Assembly: GCF_000336715.1 (NCBI RefSeq)
Contig: NZ_AOMF01000152.1
Location: 3,637 to 41,073 of the forward strand
Source of the DNA: Halococcus thailandensis JCM 13552
GTDB lineage: Archaea > Halobacteriota > Halobacteria > Halobacteriales > Halococcaceae
Length of the DNA: 37,437 bases
Reading direction: 5' to 3'
Below, one piece after another: positions 20,841 through 28,917 of this stretch. How positions within the stretch are numbered: position 1 is the stretch's first letter; every line of letters begins with the position of its first letter. The notes beneath the pieces were generated by a model that worked only from the letters and a program-made list of their open reading frames with translations, was not told the origin of the DNA and did no database searches. The position numbers and the translations under genes are program-made.

Positions 20841-21941
20841 TCAGTACTGCGGCCCTTCTTCGTCGGTTTCTTTGGCCTCCTTCGGCGCAGGATCGAACAC
20901 CTCCGGCCGCTCGGGCCCGGTCACGTCGATCTCTGAGAGCAGTCCTCGCCGTGTCACTCGCGTGAGCGCGTGATCGACGAGTTTGATGCGCGAGGGAACT
21001 GGCAGGTCCATCTCGCCGACCATGCAGCTTCCCGGTGGCACTTTCATCGTCTGGACGTATTTCTCGGGCTGGCTGGCGAGCGCGCCGTCGCGCCACGCCC
21101 GCGTCCAGACGTTGCCGATCGGATGGAAGTTCGAGGAGACGTTCGGCCCGCCCGTCACGAGAAACACCCGGACGGTCTCGCCGGTTTCGGCACTCATCGT
21201 GCCGTATCGATCGGGTGTGAACGGGTACTTCTCGCCGTTGAACAGCACGTACGTCGGTGCCTCGTTCGACATTGCATCCGCGTCGAAGCCGTGGTGGCCC
21301 TGCTCGCCGACCGGCGTGTCCGTGTAGAGCTCGTGCTGGCCGAGGTAGAACTCGCGATCGACCGGCGGCATGCCCGCTTTGGGCTCGACGAGCACCATCC
21401 CGAACATGCCCGTCGAGATGTGCTGATCCATATTTGGAACCGCACAGTGGTAGATATACGCACCGGGGTACATCGCTTTGAACGATTCGCCGTTGGCGTT
21501 GCCCGGCTCGGCGGTCGTGGCGACGCTCCCGCCACCGGTGCCGTAGATGGCGTGCATGTCGACGTTGTGCTCGCGCTTGTTCTCGGGGAGGTTCTCCATC
21601 GTGAACGACACCGTATCGCCCTCCCGAAGGCGGATCATCGGCCCCGGAACCTGCCCGTCGAAGGTCATGAAGTTGAACGTCACACCGTCCTCGATCTCGG
21701 CGGTGACCTCCTTGGCCTCCAGCGTGATCTCGTGGTGTTTCGATTCGTCTCGATCGATGGGTGCCGGGATATCGGTCGGATCGGCCGCCACCCGTTCCAT
21801 CGACTTCTTCTGTGCTTGCTGGAGCGTCGTCGAGCGCTGGCCGACTCCCTCTGTTTCGAGACCGGTCGTACAGCCAGCGACGGAGGCTGCACCGCCGATG
21901 CCGAGCGCCCCCAGCAGCCGTCGTCGTGAGATCGGGAACAT
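20841..21941 (-). CDS. nirK: Copper-containing nitrite reductase
   Basis: Protein of 366 residues. The N-terminus has a Tat motif (SRRRLLG) and a lipobox ending at Cys 24, so it is probably exported folded and lipid-anchored. Type 1 copper ligands: His 125, Cys 166, His 174, Met 179. Type 2 ligands: His 130, His 165, His 324. Catalytic pair: Asp 128 and His 273; the 273-324 spacing of 51 equals that of the His255/His306 pair in Alcaligenes NirK. It reduces nitrite to NO outside the cell membrane, which NorZ then converts to N2O. It is followed by a halocyanin gene 13 bases downstream. Confidence 0.96.
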   Translation of the reverse strand: MFPISRRRLLGALGIGGAASVAGCTTGLETEGVGQRSTTLQQAQKKSMERVAADPTDIPAPIDRDESKHHEITLEAKEVTAEIEDGVTFNFMTFDGQVPGPMIRLREGDTVSFTMENLPENKREHNVDMHAIYGTGGGSVATTAEPGNANGESFKAMYPGAYIYHCAVPNMDQHISTGMFGMVLVEPKAGMPPVDREFYLGQHELYTDTPVGEQGHHGFDADAMSNEAPTYVLFNGEKYPFTPDRYGTMSAETGETVRVFLVTGGPNVSSNFHPIGNVWTRAWRDGALASQPEKYVQTMKVPPGSCMVGEMDLPVPSRIKLVDHALTRVTRRGLLSEIDVTGPERPEVFDPAPKEAKETDEEGPQY

Positions 21942-22040
21942 CGTTGGTAGCTCCTTACGGGTAATCCTTCACCGTCTATCGTCATCAATCGGAGCGCCGA
22001 TTCCCACGCGGCTGCAACAACCCCGCAGATGTTCCCGGCG

Positions 22041-22055
22041 AGGTTTATCCGTTCG
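22041..22055 (-). promoter_or_regulatory. Probable nirK promoter with a CGAAC half-site
   Basis: Read on the minus strand, CGAAC (22055-22051) is directly followed by GGATAAAC (22050-22043), a TATA-like element. Transcription would start near 22018, leaving a leader of about 75 bases. The right half of the palindrome is absent. A two-mismatch version (CGCAGATGTTCC, 22024-22035) lies downstream of this TATA box. Membership of nirK in the motif-defined regulon is thus only weakly supported by the DNA. Confidence 0.4.
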
Positions 22056-22159
22056 ACGGGGTGAATCAGCAGATAGCGTCTCGTGAGTAACGTGGAACGA
22101 CAGTTCGATTGGCCAACAGAAAATGGATGGCGACGTCACCAAAGACGAGCAGTCCAGTA

Positions 22160-22231
22160 AGCCTAGGCCGGGATTTGAACCCGGGGTCTCGTCCTTACCA
22201 AGGACGCGCTTTACCGCTAAGCTACCCAGGC
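22160..22231 (-). tRNA. tRNA-Thr (anticodon GGT)
   Basis: The minus strand folds into a full cloverleaf of 72 nt: acceptor GCCTGGG pairing with CCTAGGC (one G-U), D arm TAGCTTAGCGGTAAAGC, anticodon stem CGTCC/GGACG with loop TTGGTAA (anticodon GGT, reading ACC), and T arm with GGTTCAAATC. The discriminator base is U, as in archaeal tRNA-Thr. No intron, no encoded CCA. A GATAAA box lies 28-33 bases upstream. Confidence 0.96.
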
Positions 22232-22258
22232 GGACATCATCCCTACCGCCGAGTCGTC

Positions 22259-22264
22259 TTTATC
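22259..22264 (-). promoter_or_regulatory. TATA-like box of tRNA-Thr
   Basis: GATAAA on the minus strand, centred about 30 bases before the 5' end of the tRNA, the expected archaeal TATA position. Confidence 0.55.
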
Positions 22265-22273
22265 CGTTTCGGT

Positions 22274-22921
22274 TCACGGGTCGGTCGCCGAGGGGCGCAT
22301 GCCGGCGTCGGCCAACTCGAACGGCGCGCTCGCCCGCCGAGAGAGCGCGTCGCGCGTCGCGGTGTCGAAGAGTTCCGCGGCGGCGGGGAGCTCGGTCGCC
22401 CCTTCGTCGGCGAGATCGGCGACGAACTCGCGGTAGGATGCCGATGGATGGCCGTCGACGACCGTGGTGCCGGCGACGGCGGCGAGGCGGAACACGTCGG
22501 CTTCGAGGCGGCGCTCGTCACGGTCGCAGGTCCGATCGCGGCCGAAGTTGCGGACGGTTTCGACGGCGCTGCCGGCGGCTTCCGTGCGTGCGAGCAGGTA
22601 GAAGCCGCGGGCGACGAGCGCGTCGGCGGCGAGCACCGCCACGTTGGCGTCGTCGCTCCCGTCATTTTCCCAGGGATCCTCGGCGGCGAGCCGGCGCGTC
22701 AGTCGGAGCCCTTCGTAGATGAGCTGTGTGCCGGCGGCGCGTTTGGCGACGGTTTCGATGGCCACCGAGGAGTCGAGCGCACGGGCCGAGAGCACGACCA
22801 GCACCCCCGGTGCCATCGAGCCGGTTTCGAGGGCGGTCGTGACGACCTCGTTGAACGGCTCGGGGTCGATATCACGGACGGCCTCCCGCGCTGCAGACCG
22901 GACGTGGGAGGCTTCCTTCAT
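22274..22921 (-). CDS. Haloarchaeal DUF7114-like protein
   Basis: Protein of 215 residues, mostly alpha-helical and alanine-rich. Segments such as KRAAGTQLIYEGLRLTRRLA and NVAVLAADALVARGFYLLAR recall the isoprenoid-synthase-like helical fold, but the DDxxD metal motifs of prenyl synthases are missing, so an enzyme of that kind is doubtful. I match it from memory to a haloarchaeal conserved family (DUF7114) of unknown function. ATG 22921 (MKEASHV) is preferred over a TTG two codons upstream. It diverges from the crotonase gene at 22981 and ends 42 bases before the tRNA. Confidence 0.65.
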   Translation of the reverse strand: MKEASHVRSAAREAVRDIDPEPFNEVVTTALETGSMAPGVLVVLSARALDSSVAIETVAKRAAGTQLIYEGLRLTRRLAAEDPWENDGSDDANVAVLAADALVARGFYLLARTEAAGSAVETVRNFGRDRTCDRDERRLEADVFRLAAVAGTTVVDGHPSASYREFVADLADEGATELPAAAELFDTATRDALSRRASAPFELADAGMRPSATDP

Positions 22922-22980
22922 CGACAAATAGTCAGGCCGGAGAAGGCAAAGGCCTTTGGAAACGGGCCGTACGTTCGCTC

Positions 22981-23670
22981 GTGATCACGACGAGCATCGA
23001 CGGCGCGGTCGGGATCGTCACCCTCGATCGCCCCCGCAAACGCAACGCGCTCTCGCCCGCCGGGCTCGACGAGCTCGAAGCCGCGATCGAGGCGCTCGAC
23101 ACACCGGTCGTCCATCTCCGTGGTGCCGGCCCGGCGTTCTGCGCGGGTGCCGATCTGCGCGCGGTCGCCGAACTCGACGGTGAGGAGGCCCACGAGTTCG
23201 CCCGCAGCGGCCAGCGCGTCGCGAACGCCATCGAGCGCAGCGAATCGGTGGTCGTCGCGGGCATCGACGGGGCCGCCCGGGGTGGCGGGGTCGAGCTCAC
23301 ACTCGCCTGTGACGTTCGCATCGCGACTCCCGAGGCGAGCTTCGCCGAGACGGGCGTCAGGCTCAGCCTGTTCGGTGCGTGGGGCGGCACGCACCGGCTG
23401 CCAGCCGTCGTCGGCGCGGGCAACGCGCGCGATCTCGCACTCTCGGGGCGCACGATCGACGCCGAGGAAGCGCTGCGAATGGGACTGATCTCAAGGATCG
23501 TCGACGATCCCACCGAGGTCGTCGCATCGATCGCCGATCACGACCCCGCCGCGCTCGCCGCGATCAAGAGACGACTCCGTGACGACGCACCACCGGAAAA
23601 ACAGGATCGGCGCGAGGCGGCGGCGTTCGCCGACCTCGTCGAGGACGCGGATCTCGCGGACTACCGCTAG
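22981..23670 (+). CDS. Enoyl-CoA hydratase/isomerase family (crotonase)
   Basis: Protein of 229 residues, slightly short for the family. Oxyanion-hole motifs are present: FCAGADL (about 49-55) and AARGGGVEL (about 98-106), then WGGTHRLPAVVG. The first catalytic Glu (in GGGVEL) is conserved, but the residue 20 positions later, which is the second catalytic Glu of hydratases, is Gly (FAETGVRL). It may therefore be an isomerase or another crotonase rather than a true hydratase. It starts with GTG. Its stop overlaps that of the convergent nadE gene within CTAG. Confidence 0.82.
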   Translation: MITTSIDGAVGIVTLDRPRKRNALSPAGLDELEAAIEALDTPVVHLRGAGPAFCAGADLRAVAELDGEEAHEFARSGQRVANAIERSESVVVAGIDGAARGGGVELTLACDVRIATPEASFAETGVRLSLFGAWGGTHRLPAVVGAGNARDLALSGRTIDAEEALRMGLISRIVDDPTEVVASIADHDPAALAAIKRRLRDDAPPEKQDRREAAAFADLVEDADLADYR

Positions 23671-24512
23671 TCGAACCGGGTGAGCGGTGCGGGCGCGGGC
23701 GGCGTGTGGCGTTTGTGCTCGCTGCGGGCGACCAACCCCTCGACGTGCTCGACGGTGTCCTCGTCGATCCCGAGTTCGCGCGCCGTCGCCGTCCGCGAGA
23801 GCGGACCGTCGATCCGCAGCGCGAGGATCGCGTCGAGCGTATCGTAGCCGATCCCCAGCTCCTCCTCGTCGGTCTGGCCGACCCACATCCCGGCCGTGGG
23901 CGTCTTGTCGACGAGATCGTCGGGAACGCCGACGTGGCGGGCGAGCTGGCGCACCTGGAGCTTGTAGAGGTTGCCGATCGGGTGGCAGTCGACCGCGCCA
24001 TCGCCGTATTTCGTGAAGTAACCGACGAGCGATTCGGTGCGATTGCCCGTCCCGAGCACGAGCCGGTTTGCCCGGTTGGCGAGGTAGTAGTTGCAGACCG
24101 CCCGCACGCGCACCCGGAGGTTGCCGACGGCGGTCCGTTCCGATTCCTCGTCCCCAGCGTCGGGAAAAGCGTCGAGAAACGACTCGACGATCGGCTCGAT
24201 CGCGAGCACGTCGTAGTCGATGCCGAGGTCCTCTGCGACGCGCTCGGCGTCGCTCATGTTCTCATCGCTGTTGACCTCGCTCGGCAGCACCAGCCCGTGG
24301 AGTCCGTCCGTGCCGAGCGCCTCCGCGGCTAGATAGGCCGTCAGCGTGCTGTCGATACCGCCCGAGATCCCGAGCACGCCGCCGGTCGCACCAGCGGCCT
24401 CGACGCGCTCGGCGACGAAGTCGGTGATCCGCTCGCGGTGGGCGTCGAGTTCGTCCGCCGAGAGCGAGAGGTCGAAGGGGACGTCCGTCGCCAGCGGTTG
24501 AGTGTCGGCCAT
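23667..24512 (-). CDS. nadE: NAD+ synthetase, ammonia-dependent
   Basis: Protein of 281 residues with the ATP-pyrophosphatase P-loop LGISGGIDSTLTAYLA (SGGxDS), then GNLRVRVRAVCNYYLANRAN, GTGNRTESLVGYFTKYGDGA and DKTPTAGMW...TDEEELGIGY, all landmarks of NadE. No glutaminase domain is fused, so ammonia is the likely nitrogen source. It amidates nicotinic acid adenine dinucleotide to NAD+. ATG 24512 gives MADTQPLATD; the longer frame upstream is not conserved. The gene is convergent with the crotonase gene and their stop codons overlap. Confidence 0.95.
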   Translation of the reverse strand: MADTQPLATDVPFDLSLSADELDAHRERITDFVAERVEAAGATGGVLGISGGIDSTLTAYLAAEALGTDGLHGLVLPSEVNSDENMSDAERVAEDLGIDYDVLAIEPIVESFLDAFPDAGDEESERTAVGNLRVRVRAVCNYYLANRANRLVLGTGNRTESLVGYFTKYGDGAVDCHPIGNLYKLQVRQLARHVGVPDDLVDKTPTAGMWVGQTDEEELGIGYDTLDAILALRIDGPLSRTATARELGIDEDTVEHVEGLVARSEHKRHTPPAPAPLTRFD

Positions 24513-24686
24513 TATCGATCCGTAGGTGAGCGGCCCACTAATATCCACCACCGACGCCGCGGGACTGGTCGATCGTCGTTTTCTCGGTGGTAGTTCAAGT
24601 GTGAAACAACGATCCACGGAAACGTCTCAAAACGATCCCCTGCGTCGCATCAATGGCTTGAACACCACCCACCGGGATCGACAATC

Positions 24687-25349
24687 ATGGACGAATACAC
24701 ACGGCCGGACCGTGAGCATGCAGCGCTGTTGACGATCGATACACAGCGTGATTTCACGCGCGAAGCGGGCGCAGCAACGATCCCCGGAACGAACGAGGCC
24801 GCGGGAACCATGCAGCGCGTGACCCGACAGTTTCGAGAACAGGGCTCGCCGATCGTCCACGTCGTTCGTCTCTATCGGCCCGACGGCTCGAACGCGGATC
24901 TCTGTCGGCGAGCGGGGATCGAAGACGGCGATCGAGTGGCGATCCCCGGAAGCGACGGTGCGGAACTCGTCGACGAGATCACGCCCGCTGGCGACGTCTC
25001 GCTCGATACGGACCGACTCCTCGATGGGGAGTTCCAGCGGATCGGCGACGACGAAACGGTCATGTACAAACCCCGCTGGGGAGCGTTCTACGATACAGGA
25101 TTGGAGGAGCGGTTGCGTGCTGCGAATATCGATACGATCGTCGTCTGTGGCTGTAACTTCCCGAACTGTCCGCGAACCACCATCTACGAGGCGAGCGAAC
25201 GCGATTTCCGCGTGGTCGTCGTCACGGATGCCCTTTCGGGACTGTACGAACGCGGGCGCGAGGAGTTACAGGATATCGGTGTTCACCTGATGGATGCCGA
25301 CGAGTTCGGCGAGTGGTTCAGCGCTCGGAACACGAACAGTACCTACTGA
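24687..25349 (+). CDS. Cysteine hydrolase, isochorismatase family
   Basis: Protein of 220 residues with an isochorismatase-like alpha/beta hydrolase fold. The catalytic triad is visible: Asp 18 (LTIDTQRDF), Lys 128 (VMYKPRWGAF) and Cys 161 (FPNCPRTTIYEA). The segment FRVVVVTDALSG is the usual strand after the active-site helix. Family members hydrolyse amides such as nicotinamide or N-carbamoyl compounds, or isochorismate; the substrate cannot be deduced here. Nicotinamidase is conceivable since nadE is adjacent, but the metal-binding motif of nicotinamidases is not clear. Confidence 0.85.
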   Translation: MDEYTRPDREHAALLTIDTQRDFTREAGAATIPGTNEAAGTMQRVTRQFREQGSPIVHVVRLYRPDGSNADLCRRAGIEDGDRVAIPGSDGAELVDEITPAGDVSLDTDRLLDGEFQRIGDDETVMYKPRWGAFYDTGLEERLRAANIDTIVVCGCNFPNCPRTTIYEASERDFRVVVVTDALSGLYERGREELQDIGVHLMDADEFGEWFSARNTNSTY

Positions 25350-25396
25350 TTGTTCCCGGTTCACGTGCGGAACGATCGGGCGTTCGTACCGTCGCC

Positions 25397-26239
25397 CTAC
25401 GGGGTGAGAACGGTGAACAACAGCAGATTGTGCGCGCCCGGTCCGAGACCGACCGCCGCGACCGCGCCGAGCAGGAGATAGCCCTCGGCCGGTTCCTCGC
25501 GGACGTACTCACTCAGGAAGACGACGACGAGCGCCGCGAGCGCGAGTTTGACTAGGACGAACAGCCAGCCCGCGCCGATGACTTCCGCCGTCGGCAGTTC
25601 AGCGGCGAACTCGATGATCGCCCGCGACACCGGCGAGCGCTCGCCGAAGCCGAGCACGTCGAGCCCGACCGCCGTCGAGACGCCGTCGAGGGTGTGACCG
25701 AACACCGCAAGCGCGCCGACCGCGCCCGTCACCCGAGTCTTCGGCACCGCACGGCGCAGCCCGCTCCAGACCGCCACCGCGAGTATCGTTGCGATGACGA
25801 TCCCCAGCGCAGGCCATGCGACGGTCAGTCCGGGCGCACCGCCGGCCAGCGCCCATCCGACGGCGACGAGGGCGAGGATAGTTCCAGAGAGGCCGACGAT
25901 ACCAGGAATCGAGGGAAGATGCCAGCGATCGGCAGGGAGACCAGCGACTGCGGTGGCGGCCCAGACGGCACCGGCGACGGTGGCGACGGAGAGATAGACC
26001 GTTGGCGAGCCGAAGAACGGTCGCAGGACGGGGGGAACGCCACGGACCTGATAGAGCACGTAGCAGCTCGATCCGAGCACCATCCACGGCGCGAACGCGA
26101 CGACCACCCGGTCGGTGACGTGGGGGCCGATCCGGCGCAACGAGACGGCGACGGCGACGAACGCGACCACGAGAACGAGGAGATAGCCGATCGGCGGGAG
26201 CGCCGAGCCGGCGGGGAGCAACTGCGCGAGCACCTGCAT
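25397..26239 (-). CDS. DUF63 family multi-pass membrane protein
   Basis: Protein of 280 residues with about eight membrane helices. It contains the polar motifs typical of the archaeal DUF63 family: [15 protein letters not shown] in one helix and [12 protein letters not shown] near the C-terminus, and the segment [10 protein letters not shown]. Conserved Asp and His inside membrane helices point to an enzyme or transporter, but no function is known. It diverges from deoC at 26320. Confidence 0.85.
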   Translation of the reverse strand: MQVLAQLLPAGSALPPIGYLLVLVVAFVAVAVSLRRIGPHVTDRVVVAFAPWMVLGSSCYVLYQVRGVPPVLRPFFGSPTVYLSVATVAGAVWAATAVAGLPADRWHLPSIPGIVGLSGTILALVAVGWALAGGAPGLTVAWPALGIVIATILAVAVWSGLRRAVPKTRVTGAVGALAVFGHTLDGVSTAVGLDVLGFGERSPVSRAIIEFAAELPTAEVIGAGWLFVLVKLALAALVVVFLSEYVREEPAEGYLLLGAVAAVGLGPGAHNLLLFTVLTP

Positions 26240-26319
26240 ATCCGACGGGCGGTCGGCCCGGGCGAAAGGGTTCCGGTCGCCGGGGGCGGATTTATCCGCC
26301 GTGCGCTCCCGTGGTCGGC

Positions 26320-26952
26320 ATGGACCGCGACGCCTTCGCCGCGAGCATCGACCACACCGTTCTGGGCCCCGAAACCACGCCGGCGGACGTCGAACGAGTG
26401 CTCGACGAGGCCGACGAGTACGGGATGAACGTCTGCATCCCTCCCTGTTATCTCGACGAGGCCGACGGGCGCGACGTGACCGTCGCCACCGTCGTCGGCT
26501 TTCCGCACGGCCAGCACACCCCCGCGGTCAAACGCGAGGAGGCGGTCGACGCCTGGGAGGCCGGAGCCGACGAACTCGACGTCGTCATCAACGTCGGTCG
26601 GCTCCGCGCCGGTCAGGACGAGCACGTCACCGAGGAGCTCGCCGACGTAGTGGCCGCCGTCCCGATCCCGGTGAAGGTGATCATCGAAGCGCCGCTCCTG
26701 GACGACGCCGAAAAGCGTCGTGCCTGCCAGTGTGCGGTCGATGCGGACGCCGACTTCGTGAAGACCGCGACCGGGTTCGAGGGCGGTGCGACGCTTCCGG
26801 ACGTCGAACTGATGAGCGAGTTCCTGCCGGTGAAGGCGAGCGGCGGCATCGGCAGCTACGAGAAAGCGAAGGAGATGTTGTCGGCGGGGGCCGAGCGCAT
26901 CGGCGCGTCGAGCGGCGTCGCGCTCGTCGAAGGGTTCGAGACCGGCGAGTGA
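26320..26952 (+). CDS. deoC: Deoxyribose-phosphate aldolase
   Basis: Protein of 210 residues, TIM barrel of the DeoC family. Key parts: [11 protein letters not shown] (N-terminal strand), [26 protein letters not shown] with catalytic Asp, [10 protein letters not shown], the Schiff-base Lys 148 in FVKTATGF, and the proton-relay Lys in PVKASGGI. It splits 2-deoxyribose-5-phosphate into acetaldehyde and glyceraldehyde-3-phosphate in nucleoside breakdown. ATG 26320 gives [13 protein letters not shown]; a GTG at 26311 would add three residues. It almost touches the convergent membrane gene at 26954. Confidence 0.94.
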   Translation: MDRDAFAASIDHTVLGPETTPADVERVLDEADEYGMNVCIPPCYLDEADGRDVTVATVVGFPHGQHTPAVKREEAVDAWEAGADELDVVINVGRLRAGQDEHVTEELADVVAAVPIPVKVIIEAPLLDDAEKRRACQCAVDADADFVKTATGFEGGATLPDVELMSEFLPVKASGGIGSYEKAKEMLSAGAERIGASSGVALVEGFETGE

Positions 26953-26953
26953 T

Positions 26954-27235
26954 TTACTGGGCGCGCTCCAGCAGACGAACGACGCCGGTGACGACGAGCC
27001 ACGGCGCGGTCAGGAGCGCACCGAAGCCGACGGCCGACGCGGCGAACAGCCACGCCAGCGTCGGCAGCGAAACCGCGAACCAGAGGGCCGCAAAGCCGAA
27101 CGTCAGGACTGCGAGCACCGCCACCGCGAGCCCCGTGGTCCGCTCGGCCGTTCGTGGCCGTCGTGCGCGCGCATCGGCGCGTCCACGTCTGTGCAGTACC
27201 CCTCGTCCAGTATCGGCAGCACCGTCGTAACTCAT
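26954..27235 (-). CDS. Small two-helix membrane protein
   Basis: Protein of 93 residues. An Arg-rich N-terminus of about 35 residues is followed by two hydrophobic helices (TGLAVAVLAVLTFGFAALWF and LAWLFAASAVGFGALLTAPW) and a short basic tail. This is a common type of uncharacterised haloarchaeal membrane protein. By the positive-inside rule the N-terminus should be cytoplasmic. The gene ends two bases after the stop of deoC on the opposite strand. Confidence 0.65.
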   Translation of the reverse strand: MSYDGAADTGRGVLHRRGRADARARRPRTAERTTGLAVAVLAVLTFGFAALWFAVSLPTLAWLFAASAVGFGALLTAPWLVVTGVVRLLERAQ

Positions 27236-27345
27236 TCTCGTTCGTCCGTAGTCGATCCGTCGCGATAAGTGTTAGCTGAAAAACATTTCTGTAACGCTGG
27301 CAACCGAACTGCGCTTCGGTAGTCGATCGGGAAAGTGCGAGCCGT

Positions 27346-28221
27346 TCACTCGCGTGTCGCATCCAGAACGTTCGCCTCGCCGTCGATCGTGAGCGTGAGC
27401 GTGGCGTCGTCGACCGGAATTCGGAGCGAGACCCGCCAGGGATCGGTTTCTTCGACGGTCAGGAACTCGTCGCTCCAGAGGAAGGGGAGCTCCCACGAGG
27501 GGGTTTCCGAGACGTCGATGCCGTGATCGTAGAGGAAGGCGACCACGGCGGGGTGGTTCTGGAAGGTCTCGCCGACCGTGGTCGTCATGTCGGCGCTGCA
27601 GCGCTCGCAGGTGTGGACGATCTCTACTTCGGGATCCGCCGGCGTCTCGCCCGCACGGAGTTCGGCGTGTCGACGGCCGAAACACCACATACAGAGCCCG
27701 TCGACGGCGAGGGCGGTCTGCGAGCGCATCCAGCCGTCGTAGATCGAGAGCAGTTCCTCGCGGTCCCGGCCGGCGAGCGTACCCGGCGGGAACGGGAAGT
27801 CGTGAAACGAGATTCCGCAGTTCGGACACCTGATGACGACGTACTCGTGATCGTACTCGGCGACGAGGGTCGCCCCGCAGTTGTAGCAGTCGCTGTCGAG
27901 CGAGAACGGGGCGACGCTGCGCTGGTCGGCATCGAGCGCCGCGAGCATCGACCGACAGACCGCCATCCCGCTGAACAGGAGGCCGTAGCCCTCCTCGGCG
28001 CGGTAAATGAACGTCCCGGTGAGCTGTTTCAGGTGGTAGTTGAACTGGCCGCTATCCGAGAGCCCGACGTGCTCGTTGAGCGCCGAGAACGGGACCAGTC
28101 GGTCGGAAGCCTCGTAGAGCGCGAACAGGATCTTGACGCGCGTCTCGTTGGCCAGCAGGCTGAACGCCTCCTCCAGACGGCTCTCGGTCGTCCAATCGGT
28201 CGCCGGCTCATCCCGTTTCAT
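27346..28221 (-). CDS. Winged-helix regulator with zinc-ribbon C-terminal domain (DUF7351-like)
   Basis: Protein of 291 residues. Residues about 12-85 are an ArsR-like winged helix (EEAFSLLANETRVKILFALY, DSGQFNYHLKQLTGTFI). Then come two Cys pairs CYNCG and CPNCG (about 112-135), and later CMWCFG and CERCS (about 177-210), suggesting two zinc ribbons. The C-terminal part (WELPFLWSDEFLTVEETDPW) is conserved in haloarchaea. It is probably a DNA-binding regulator with a metal-stabilised effector domain. It diverges from a phosphatase gene at 28349; no other hint to its target. Confidence 0.85.
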   Translation of the reverse strand: MKRDEPATDWTTESRLEEAFSLLANETRVKILFALYEASDRLVPFSALNEHVGLSDSGQFNYHLKQLTGTFIYRAEEGYGLLFSGMAVCRSMLAALDADQRSVAPFSLDSDCYNCGATLVAEYDHEYVVIRCPNCGISFHDFPFPPGTLAGRDREELLSIYDGWMRSQTALAVDGLCMWCFGRRHAELRAGETPADPEVEIVHTCERCSADMTTTVGETFQNHPAVVAFLYDHGIDVSETPSWELPFLWSDEFLTVEETDPWRVSLRIPVDDATLTLTIDGEANVLDATRE

Positions 28222-28348
28222 CGTCCCTCCGGCGGCCGGTGCGGGTCATGGCGGGCCAATGGGATGGTTCGTGATAAATACAGGGCCCGGGCGAGGGATG
28301 GGGGAGGGGGAGCGATCGTTTATCAGCGAGGGAAGGTTCGTGGTGATC

Positions 28349-28843
28349 GTGGAACCGAGCGAGTCGGGAGAGGGGAAAGCCGCTCGGGATCGATCCAAGC
28401 CGTTCGTTCGACCGTTCGGATACGTGGCGGACGAACCGATCATCCGCCGTATCGGCGACCGGGAACTGTCTCTCGGAAACGCGCGTGCGGCCGACGGCAC
28501 ACTCCACGACGAGGAGTTTCGGTACGTGCTGTCGGCAACCGAAGACGAGCAACCGCTGACGACCCATCACCATCCGCTCGACGATGGCCTCGGCAACGAC
28601 TGGCCGGCGTTCGAGGAAGCCGTGGACACCGCTCGAACGCTCTACCGTCGAAGCGGCTCGGTGCTGATTCACTGTACCGCCGGTATCTCGCGGAGCAGCA
28701 CGCTCGTTGCGACAATGCTCGCCGCCGAGGAGCAACGGAAATTCGACGACGCACTCGACATCGTCCGCGACGCGCGGCCGCACGCACTGCCACATCCGGC
28801 GCTTCACGAGTGGGCGGTGGTGTATCTCGCCGCACAGGCATAG
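28349..28843 (+). CDS. Dual-specificity/tyrosine phosphatase-like protein
   Basis: Protein of about 164 residues with the Cys-phosphatase P-loop HCTAGISRS (HCxxGxxRS) in VLIHCTAGISRSSTLVATML. The likely general acid lies in the loop HHHPLDDGLGNDW. The helix after the P-loop (AAEEQRKFDDALDIVRDARP) is typical of DSP enzymes. The start is uncertain: ATGs at 28259 and 28298 are possible, but the codons there are unlike those of haloarchaea, and TTTATC at 28319-28324 is well placed as TATA box for a leaderless GTG near 28343-28349. It may dephosphorylate proteins or a small phosphate ester. Confidence 0.8.
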   Translation: MEPSESGEGKAARDRSKPFVRPFGYVADEPIIRRIGDRELSLGNARAADGTLHDEEFRYVLSATEDEQPLTTHHHPLDDGLGNDWPAFEEAVDTARTLYRRSGSVLIHCTAGISRSSTLVATMLAAEEQRKFDDALDIVRDARPHALPHPALHEWAVVYLAAQA

Positions 28844-28917
28844 TCGTCCGGTCGAACGAGTGGGTCGGGTCGAGCCGTCGCGTTTTTGGCCGCGCGCGCC
28901 GGAACAGTCGTAAGCGG

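Noticed and set aside
20841..21941. NirK seemed to lack the catalytic His because the PTYVLFNG segment has Tyr where Alcaligenes NirK has THAVFNG
   Set aside because: By spacing, the catalytic His255 of Alcaligenes lies 51 residues before His306; here His 273 (NFHPIG) and His 324 (LVDHAL) have that same spacing, so the active site is complete.
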